From: Perkinsus marinus ATCC 50983
Taxonomy: Eukaryota; Perkinsozoa; Perkinsida; Perkinsidae
Direction: 5' to 3'
Assembly: GCF_000006405.1 (NCBI RefSeq)
Contig: NW_003200605.1
Location: 203,813-246,187 of the forward strand
DNA length: 42,375 nt
In this document: positions 31,444-40,000 of the stretch, in pieces
Layout: each line of letters begins with the position of its first letter
How positions within the stretch are numbered: the first letter of the stretch is position 1
The notes under the pieces: model-generated
Databases searched by the model: none
What the model saw: the letters and a program-made list of their open reading frames with translations, nothing else
Told to the model about the DNA's origin: nothing
Made by a program: the position numbers and the translations under genes

Positions 31444-34293
31444 TTACCAGCTCGGTTGAGGAAACCAAACATATATTCCCAAACTGTGCGATATATTTGA
31501 ATTCTCAAAGTCAACCTTAATTGTAACGAAATCGAATTGTGACACACTTCGATTCGCGAGGTCAAACACACTGCTTGTCTGCTCACTTGCCAAACCTGCA
31601 CGGAAAAGGTGCGAATGACATTTCGCGAGGAAGCGCCTCCAATGAATATCCCGCAACTGTATCACTTCACCCATCAAGACATCCGCCTCAACACAATAAC
31701 AACGGTGCGACACTCCACACATGTCGGAGGGAAACAGAACAGATCAAATGAAATCTAATCTTCCCATCACATTAGAGATTTCCCTTGTTGTTCCAATAGA
31801 AATCGAATTCTCCCGCCAGCCTACCCACGATCTCGAGTCGACGCGTATCAGTCGTTGCCGATTCCATCACCGTTTCTATGAAGCCACGATGCTCCGCACT
31901 CAAATTCCGACCGTCCACAGGTGGCGGCTCGTAGGAAACAAAACGAGCTAGGGTTACGTTGAGATCATCCCCGCTGCTATAAATCATTTTCTCGATTTTA
32001 TCGAGATTTTCCGGAGTCGCCAAAACTATCCCTAACAGGCTCACAAGCAGCCTATTCTGCATCTTACGCGAGTCAACCTAAGATTCGATCCTAACCACCA
32101 ACGACCGACCGCAACAACTCCTACAATCTCTTCCTTCTCAAAAACTCGACCATGAATCAATGCTCTCCTCTCTGCTGAATCGATGTCGAATTTCCTGAAG
32201 TCCACGAAGGGCAAAGACTGTAGTCGTGCAATCCAACACTGGTCCAAGTCGGCCTTCACCGCTCCAGCGATCAACGTCTTCAGGTACCTGGCTGATAATA
32301 GCTCAACCCACAAGACCGACATAAATTTGGAATCATAAAATTTTGTAAATTTTCTCCTCACTGATCAATCACTTTTCACCTCGAATTGAAGTAGTAGACT
32401 CTCAACTGAAACCACATGTTGAATAACTTCTATTTTTTCGCATGACTTTTCCAACATGAACTTCAGAAAGTTCCAATCAAAAATGTCCAATTTCAATTTC
32501 AAGTTGATTAAAAATACTCAGCCTCAATTTAAACGAGTCGGAAGTTGTCTCCTGTACTGGAAAAATATTCGGAGCCCGTTTTCAATCTTAACCGTAGATC
32601 CTCTAGAGTGCAATTTTTCAAGACGAGTCTCTTCCCGGAGTTGCGCGATCAACGTCGATGCTTCCAATTTGGCCGTATTTTTCACAGACTTTCAGTTCAT
32701 AAGTCGACTGACGCACATCAAATAAACTATGAGTCATGGAGAATCTAAATGCTGTTCTAATGGGCAGGTAATACCTCCTCCCAGGAAGACCCTCTATCCC
32801 TTGTTCCCTCTGAGGCTGTATATAGAGCATCGCTTCCATCACTTCACCATCGCCTCCATAAAGCTGTACTTTCACCCAACGCCGTTCATAATGTGGGCTT
32901 TCAAAATTGTCCAGGCGCTCCAAACCACTACGCGACAAGTAATTGACAACACCGTGGACCTAAAGACGAGTCGGATCTAATCCAAAGCACACTGAGAGGA
33001 TGACCTTCGCGCCAAGACTAGGACGAACGTTAGCATAGTAGCCTTCCTTCACAAAGATCTCCCTGGGTTCCATATCGAAAACCAAGTCGAAATCGACAAG
33101 TACCTAAACAACAAAACTTAGCCTTATAGATGGGCAGCGTAAAGTTGTTTTACGGTTTACGTTATGGCGTGCGTAACGTAAGCAGTTTACGGTTACGGAA
33201 AGGCCTAACGACTTTACGGTTGGTGCTGAACTGTTTTTTTAGAATTGTGGCGGAAAGGTTCGCTGTATTGCACTCCACGACAGCTCGAATAGTTGTTAAA
33301 CTCATTTCTTGAGGCTCGGATTCAACCGAACCGCTGAGAGGGTAACGTTTGGTTTCGCATTTGCCACTCGTCTCCTTTGCAAATTCCGTCCGTCTCACTC
33401 CCAGGCTGGCCCGAAACTGCCAAGCCGGCCTCATCCACGGATTCGCATTCACACGAAATAAATTTAGGCGACTTGAATGATCAATCCTCGTTTCGTCCTC
33501 TGTATCTCCGTGAGACCCGTTACGCGCCGTAATTTTACGGCACGGGGCTTGAAGCGTAACCGTAAAAGTGAGCAGCCGTAACGGCCCGTAACATAATTCT
33601 GCCCATCTATACTTAGCCTTGATTTGAGTCATGTAGAAAATAAGTTTCAAAACGTTGATTAGAATGCCCCTCGACTACGTGGAGTAAACATCATCGCGTT
33701 CATCAGCGTTTTCGAGCTGCGGATGACATCAGCTCCTTACACGCTTCACTACAGCATTTCTAATAAATTTAATACTTTGCCATTTCATGACAATTTTCCC
33801 ACTTCCTTCGGAAAATCGCATTTTTACCAAAATTCCCTATACATTACTCGAAATTTCTGATTATAATCATAGCCAGCCGACTCCTATCAACGACATTAAT
33901 GAGAATACAAGAAATGGGTGGATACTCATATCATGAAAAACGCGCGATCTCGTTATAATACAACACTAGTGTGGTGAAATATGAACATTCTCAACTACAT
34001 GTATCGGTGACAATATCACAATTTTGAGGAATTTTCGCGAAATTTTCCGGTTCGTATATAAACTTCTATAATTAGTGAGGAAACTCCTGAGCTCAGCTGA
34101 GGAAACCACACATATAAAAACACACTCCTCTTACTGCTCGTAAAGGCTCCTTTGATGCAGTCTCCACACCTCTACTCCGGAGGGAATCTTTACTCATATT
34201 AGCCCCAAAGGAGAACATAGGAATCACCACAAGATGGTCGGGAATGGGCTCTCGGTAAGCTACCACGCCCTCACTATCACTTGTCGTTGCCAT
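31444..34293 (-). CDS. AIG2-like gamma-glutamylcyclotransferase (GGCT) domain protein, 6 exons
   Basis: Probable cytosolic cyclotransferase-fold enzyme acting on gamma-glutamyl substrates. Exons: 34135-34293, 33005-33103, 32775-32959, 32106-32287, 31825-32031, 31444-31712; phases agree, giving 366 aa. Seen: substrate-loop start MFSFGANMSKDSLRSRGV (family pattern YFAYGSNM), LVFDMEPREIFVKEGYYANV, GAKVHGVVNYLSRSGLERLD followed by FESPHYERRWVKVQLYG, then YLKTLIAGAVKADLDQCWI, the usual GGCT C-terminal helix. The last two exons (about 155 aa, ATPENLDKIEKMI..., CYCVEADVLMGEVIQL) are beyond the usual domain and unrecognised. The final 13 codons and the stop lie in a MITE-A remnant. Intron 1 (33104-34134) contains a hAT-like element and a MITE-A copy. 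Confidence 0.82.
31450..31489 (+). mobile_element. MITE-A terminal fragment at the GGCT 3' end
   Basis: GCTCGGTTGAGGAAACCAAA then CATATATTCCCAAACTG matches the right end of MITE-A. It overlaps the last codons of the GGCT-like frame. Confidence 0.7.
32043..32090 (-). repeat. hairpin motif inside GGCT intron 4
   Basis: The 74-nt intron (32032-32105) contains AATCTTAGGTTGACTCGCG followed by TAAGATGCAGAATAGG, the same motif as in dynamin intron 8. Confidence 0.65.
33125..33611. mobile_element. non-autonomous hAT-like DNA transposon, 487 bp
   Basis: Perfect 13-bp terminal inverted repeats TATAGATGGGCAG / CTGCCCATCTATA, flanked by perfect 8-bp duplications CTTAGCCT (33117-33124 and 33612-33619). 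The 8-bp duplication and the GATGGGCA-type terminus fit the hAT superfamily. Subterminal regions are packed with TACGG/CCGTA motifs. It encodes no transposase; the long antisense frame within it has no motif. In GGCT intron 1. Confidence 0.9.
33967..34118 (+). mobile_element. MITE-A copy 15 (3' end degraded)
   Basis: TAGTGTGGTGAAATATGAAC to GAGGAAACCACACATAT. In GGCT intron 1, 16 nt from the exon 1 donor. Confidence 0.8.
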
Positions 34294-34695
34294 GAACGAA
34301 TCAACAATTAAAAACCCTCAAAAACTACAATTAATGTCCATACAAACCCCTGGAGTATTTCCTGACAAACACAGACAACGAACTCCTCGAGATTTAATAT
34401 TCTGTAGACATTTCCCCAAGGTGAGTGAACACAGCCAAAGCGGTTTATTCGGGGCGCTAGGACCTCCCTTACTTCTCGCAGTGATGCTAAGGACAATGAG
34501 GCCTCCATCATCCCTCTGATGGTCGTCTAGAGACTATCAGAGGCAACTCTTCCTTAGATCTCTTGATTGGAGCACTCACTAAACACACATATAAGCGGCA
34601 AACCATGAACATATTCAATTTTCAAAAACACTCAATAGCAAAATTATCTGCATTGAACTTCACACTTTTTCGGATCACTTCCACAAAAACACGCA
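34294..34695. other. intergenic, GGCT 5' side to subtilisin 3' side
   Basis: A plus-strand frame 34292-34519 has no motif. GTCGTCTAGAGACTATCAG at 34522 is a weak palindrome. No repeat family member. Confidence 0.4.
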
Positions 34696-36165
34696 TCAAT
34701 AGAGGTGACTTGCAACAATAAGAGGTAATAGGAACGCTACCATAATAAAACTCTGCTGCTTCGCTCCGCTCCGAATTTCAATACACTCCCGACCTGGACG
34801 AGAGCGTTCACCATTCGGCCTGACCGTGGGTTTCGTCAATGCCAACTCTACTGCTTTTGCTGCATTTACTTTACCAAAATTACCAACACGATTCCCACCA
34901 GGATAATAGACAGTGTCGGAGGACTCCAAGAGCACCTCCTTGATATCAGATGGGCCAACACCCAAGCTGCTGAGTAGAGCCGCGACACCTGCGACATGTG
35001 GAGTTGCCATTGACGTACCCGACATGTAAGCATAAACGTTACCAATATAAGTGCTCGGGATTCCCACGCCAGGCGCAGCAATGTCAACATACCTGCCATA
35101 GTTACTCTCACGTGCCAGCCGATCACGAGCGTATATATCAGTAGCTCCAACGCACATGAGGAGCTCAACAGTCTCTGAGTAAGCACATGGGTAGGTCCGA
35201 GCAATAGTAATATCTCGACCGTCGTTGCCCGCCGCAGCGAACATCAAATGCCCTCGATCAGAAGCTCTTTTCATAGCTGCCTCTAGAGTGCGATATGTAC
35301 CATCACTCGTATACGAATGAGATGATACCTCCACACGCAAAGTAACGAGATAATTCACAGCTTGTAGAGAATAAAGCAAATCTCCTTTTCCCATCTCGTC
35401 GAAAGCTCGCAAGGACATGATCTTCACCGGGGCGATGCCAGCCACCCCTTGCGCGTTGTTCGTAGTAGCACCGAGTATCCCAGCGCAGTGCGTGCCATGA
35501 CCATTCACATCTCGAGGATCCAAATCTGAATCGAAAAAGTTGTAACCATGTCGGCAATCCGCATCAGAGAAAATGCTATCGACCAGATCGGGGTGGTCGT
35601 ATTCAACGCCAGTATCAACGACAGCTACAACCACCTCTCGCCGTGGACGCCCTTCCAGTCGGGTCATCTTCCATGCCTCAGCCACATGTATCTCATCTAA
35701 ATTCCACTGACTTCCCACTAGCTCATCATCAGCGGAATCGGACACCACCTCATTCGTCACGCCCATGGTCCCAGGTTCGAATCCCACCGACTGCACTATT
35801 CCCAACTCTCCATTTCTCTCACAAATAACCTCATAATCTTCCCCCAGTCCGAGCAGGGAATCGCAAAGCTCATCAACAGTCAATTCACACGCCGCCACTG
35901 CAGTGTCGATCCACTGCATGCCAATCGCCAACATGTCCTTCACATCTCTCAAACACTTTTCTAACTTGTCCGATGAGAGCTGCCGAGCACCATCCCCCCT
36001 CCCTAGAATGGCAGGAACGTCACGAATGTCAACCCAATCAGGCGGAGGGCCTTCGACCGGCACCGGCCCCTCAATGAGCCTCCTAGACGTAAGCGATGAT
36101 ATCGACACTATCACTCGATCGTCTGCAAAGGAAGACACAGCAAGGACAGCCCAGTAGAAGAACAT
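34696..36165 (-). CDS. secreted subtilisin-like serine protease (S8)
   Basis: Extracellular or secretory-pathway serine endopeptidase of family S8. A single frame of 489 aa. The chosen start is the ATG at 36165 (MFFYWAVLAVSSFA), a typical signal peptide; in-frame codons further upstream are not ATG. Seen: a pro-region (about 20-155), then QWNLDEIHVAEAWK, catalytic Asp in VVAVVDTGVEYDHPDL, catalytic His in GHGTHCAGILGATTNN, oxyanion Asn in MFAAAGNDGRDI, catalytic Ser in YMSGTSMATPHVAGVAALL. The C-terminus ends in a hydrophobic tail (FIMVAFLLPLIVASHLY), suggesting a membrane or GPI anchor. Full catalytic triad, so probably active. A 39-nt stretch in the pro-region (near 35795-35835) has GT...AG ends and would be an in-frame intron. 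A tRNA T-arm-like string follows it (VGFEPGT). Confidence 0.95.
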   Translation of the reverse strand: MFFYWAVLAVSSFADDRVIVSISSLTSRRLIEGPVPVEGPPPDWVDIRDVPAILGRGDGARQLSSDKLEKCLRDVKDMLAIGMQWIDTAVAACELTVDELCDSLLGLGEDYEVICERNGELGIVQSVGFEPGTMGVTNEVVSDSADDELVGSQWNLDEIHVAEAWKMTRLEGRPRREVVVAVVDTGVEYDHPDLVDSIFSDADCRHGYNFFDSDLDPRDVNGHGTHCAGILGATTNNAQGVAGIAPVKIMSLRAFDEMGKGDLLYSLQAVNYLVTLRVEVSSHSYTSDGTYRTLEAAMKRASDRGHLMFAAAGNDGRDITIARTYPCAYSETVELLMCVGATDIYARDRLARESNYGRYVDIAAPGVGIPSTYIGNVYAYMSGTSMATPHVAGVAALLSSLGVGPSDIKEVLLESSDTVYYPGGNRVGNFGKVNAAKAVELALTKPTVRPNGERSRPGRECIEIRSGAKQQSFIMVAFLLPLIVASHLY

Positions 36166-37009
36166 GGAAAAAACCAACCCCTGCCGATGAGCTGGACTGA
36201 ACGACCTGCGTCCCAAACGAAACACGCAAGTGATGCCCGCCTTAGGACAGATGGTCACATATAAACGAGTAAACTCATAGTCCCCTCGAGAGTAGACCTC
36301 CTAAGGATGTGTATGCGTACAGCAATACCAAACCTCGCATCACGTGAGAGTTAGGAGATACGCCACACTCATTCGCTACACCAACCGTTTCCTGAGACGA
36401 AACCGTATCATTGCTGAGATCCCGAGTTCGATCCCGGCAAGGAACACATAACTGAGCATCATTGCGAGGTGAGCTCGACGAGCCGCCAACACTAGCTTCG
36501 TTCCTACTCTTGTACAGTACTAAACAGATGAGCCCTGGCAAAGCACGTGTAGTCGTCGAACGGGCGATACTTTACACCAGGTTCATTTGGAAAATGGTAA
36601 CTTCCTTTTGGAAAGGCGGACGAATAGGAGTTTAGGAAACTCTAATTTGAATACAATTATCTACGTTTTGAACTATCTCTTCCTTTGACTACTGGTGCTG
36701 TGGTAAACGTCATAAACTTCAACCTCAAAACTTCATAAAAACACTCATCAGCAACTCTAAATGAAAATTACTATTTTTTCCAAATTGGCGTTTTACTGAG
36801 AGTCGCCAGCAATATTGGGATGAAAATTGAGTTTACTATTTTCTCCTAACAATAACAAACGAAAACTATAGTTTCCCATCTATTCACAACAACGAACGAC
36901 TCAGAGAAATAATATCACTTCATATTCCGTCAGCCGCCCTGAACAATTGAACAACTTCACACTAGAGCACTGTTGTTATCTTGAAACGTTGGAGGTAGTG
37001 TAGGTAAGG
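36166..37009. other. intergenic, subtilisin 5' side to RPC3 3' side
   Basis: Contains a tRNA-like fragment around 36418-36440 (GAGTTCGATCCCGGC on the plus strand). The antisense frame it creates (CRDRTRDLSND) is typical of such relics and not a gene. The remainder is A/T-rich and featureless. Confidence 0.45.
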
Positions 37010-40000
37010 CTATTGCTGGTATAATAGTAGTCCGGTATCAACGTGAATAGAAGCACAATCAAGGGCATCAACTGCCTCGGCAAGAGCCTCATTGCGAGCG
37101 CGAGCCTCGGGGTCTGACATAAAAAGAATAAAAAATACGCTCACCAAGATTCGAACCAGAGATCTTCCGATTGCTTACTAACGTCCTCATTATCGTTCCG
37201 TTCCTCCATCGTCGCCCTCGCCACTTCATGCCGGAATCGAACTCTCATGTTCAACGCCGCTCGAGCGACCAATTCCATCATCGCCATTTTCGTGGTCGGC
37301 GGGTCCAGGTAATAGAGCCAAAACGAGATGATACTTGCCTGCTGATTCAACGACGGGGCTATCACACTCTTCGGCACCTGCAGTCCAATAATTTCGTGGC
37401 GCAGTGACGCTAACCTCATCGCCAACCTCAGAGATCTTAATGATGTGCTCTGAATGCAGTCGATGTAGGAGCATCTGGCACTCCTCTCGATCGATCATGC
37501 ATCGCTCCGCTACACGAATAGTTTCCGACTTGTAACCCGTCGTTAGTAAATACTGATAAACCCGAGCTCCCACTACACCGTACCTAAAAGCAACCAATCG
37601 ACCATCATCATACCACATCTCCATGAACTTTACTTCTCGGTCAGTATCGCATGTGTCAACTCCTCAGTAAGCTTCGCCAGTACGTTCTTCCAATCAACTC
37701 GGTAGCTAGCCGGCCCACTAGCTGCCATCGCAGTAGCCGCTGCAGTTGCGGCGGCTTTTTTAGAAGTCTTCCGCTTCGCACCAGTACTCTGAGATAATGA
37801 TCATAGACAAGAACTGGATCACAACTATAGCGATGTTGATAATAGTAGTACTCGCAAGGACTACGACAGCTACTCCAAAGGTCACCTCTATATTAGATGG
37901 ATCACTCGCAAGCTGAAGTATGAAAATGCTATTCGGTTCAATTCGAAGTTGCTATGAAGTACGAACGGAAATGCTAAGGACGAACGACTCCGATTAAACG
38001 ATTAAAAACCAGAGAAATCGAGGCAATGACCGCGCGCCACGAAATTCTCACCGCGGTAGCAGCAGCAGCGGCGGCAGCGTTAGTGCAGAGGACCAGAGCA
38101 TCCTGATGCTTGCTGAAGACGTTGAGGTACTTGATTAACTCATCACGTTGTCGATTCATAGTGGCCGAGGCCGATGAGCCTATCATGAATATCTTAGGTT
38201 CAAGCGAGGAAGATACGGAAGAGGTTACCAATGCCGGAAGAAGCAGGAGACGATGAAGGGGATGAGGAAGGCGACTCATGCCCACGAGTCATCCAATCTA
38301 GGAGATCGTCAACTTGAAAGGTATCTGAAAAAAAGATCAAAAAATCAAGAAAGATGAATCGCTTCGCTCCGCCTGACCCGTAGTGCAATCAATCAACTTC
38401 ATATTGTCCATCAGTCCCATTGGAGGCTTCACAGATTCATCCAACATCACCTGAATGATCAACAGCTCATGTTCAAAGACCCCGGTTCGATCCCCGGCCC
38501 CTCCACCTGAAATATCCTCCCCGCTGCTGGATTCATCCGTTTCCCAACATACTCCACTGCAAGCTGTTTAACCAGCATCATATCAAGAGCTACTTGGTTC
38601 GGCCGAAGGACCTGGAAAATCTACCACTCAACGACACATACTATTCGAAAACAACAGCACAGATGACAACAACAACAACCACTATCGACACCAGCGTGGA
38701 AAAATACGCACATAATCAACTACATGTGTTGGTGACAGTATGAAAATTCCAAGGATTATTGGATCTCTATACATTTCCATCAGAATTCGTATGTGAAAAC
38801 TCCTGAGCTTAGCTGACGAAAGCGATCACTTATTCCTCCAACACTGATCGAGACATTCACGCTTCCATAACACTATTAAATATCGAGTTTTCTCTCATAT
38901 AATTCTCGCTAGTCTCACACCATCTACACTACTGCATGGAATATCATCATTTTCGGGCGAGCGAGATTAACACCAGACTGTACCTTCCTTACCCCGCCAC
39001 CCTCAACCTGGACTGCATCGATCTTCTTCATCAACCTTCGGCTCCTACCACTCTGTTGTCGAGCCTCTCGGCCTTTAGCAACACCGCCGGTCGCCCCTCT
39101 TTTACGCGTACCCGCCTTAGCCTGAAAAAGACGCAGAATTACCTTCAAATTTTCGACCGAGACAGGAAATAACACTAATTCCCGACTGTAATGACGGTCT
39201 TCCACTGCTACCACCACTATTATACCTTAGCCGCTGTAGGCTTCCTCCTACTCCTCGCTGGTGCGGTAGCGGCGGCCTCGCCAGGTTGTTGTTCTCCCGC
39301 TAGAAGAGCTAATTCTGGTGACATCATTAAAAGGTCATCCGCAGCTGTAATATCTAACAACATGAGGTCCATGCACCAAAGATACGAATGAGGTCCAGAA
39401 AGAGCAACAAGATACTGATGCCTTTAGTTACTAAAGGCATTGGTATCTTGTTGCTCTCTCTGTTAATAAAGTTTAGTACCGTTACACTCAACGAACACGA
39501 GCACAGCTTTTACTATAAACAACAATCACAACTCGAACGATCGATCCGACTATTGTTCCGAGAGCCGCAAACAAAATCTGTTATTGTCTGTAACTTCTTT
39601 CCAGTGAGAGATAGCTCATTAGAAAGCTCTCGGCGAGCGCTCCTCAGAACTATTTTCGAACTCCGAATATGCTTTGGCCCTGCCGAGCTACGCAAAACTG
39701 CTCAAAATCTATGCAAAAAAGTTCGAGCCGATAAACTTCCTCCTCATAAATCACCGCGGTATGGCATTGAGCATCACGAGCATATCTGGGATTTGAATAT
39801 ACCATTGAAAAGTGCCCTCCAAGATCTTCCTAGTGAACTATCTCTCACCGGGAAATCCGTTGAAATATGCAAGTGACAGACAATAGCACATTCCATTCGG
39901 GGCACCCTGTATATGCAGTAGCAAAAATAAAGCAATACAATACTCAAAAAAATAGTAAATCCTAAATGGTAAGTACTAATACTAAATAAAGCAAGAGTGT

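Noticed and set aside
33162-33650. 162-aa minus-strand frame as a transposase
   Set aside because: It has no transposase motif and lies inside a 487-bp non-autonomous element.
36275-36541. 88-aa minus-strand frame upstream of the subtilisin
   Set aside because: Its only notable string (CRDRTRDLS) is the antisense reading of a tRNA-like relic.
39388-39876. 162-aa plus-strand frame as a gene
   Set aside because: It runs through the 27-bp hairpin and both arms of an inverted repeat. No motif, and the shared peptide arises from the palindrome.
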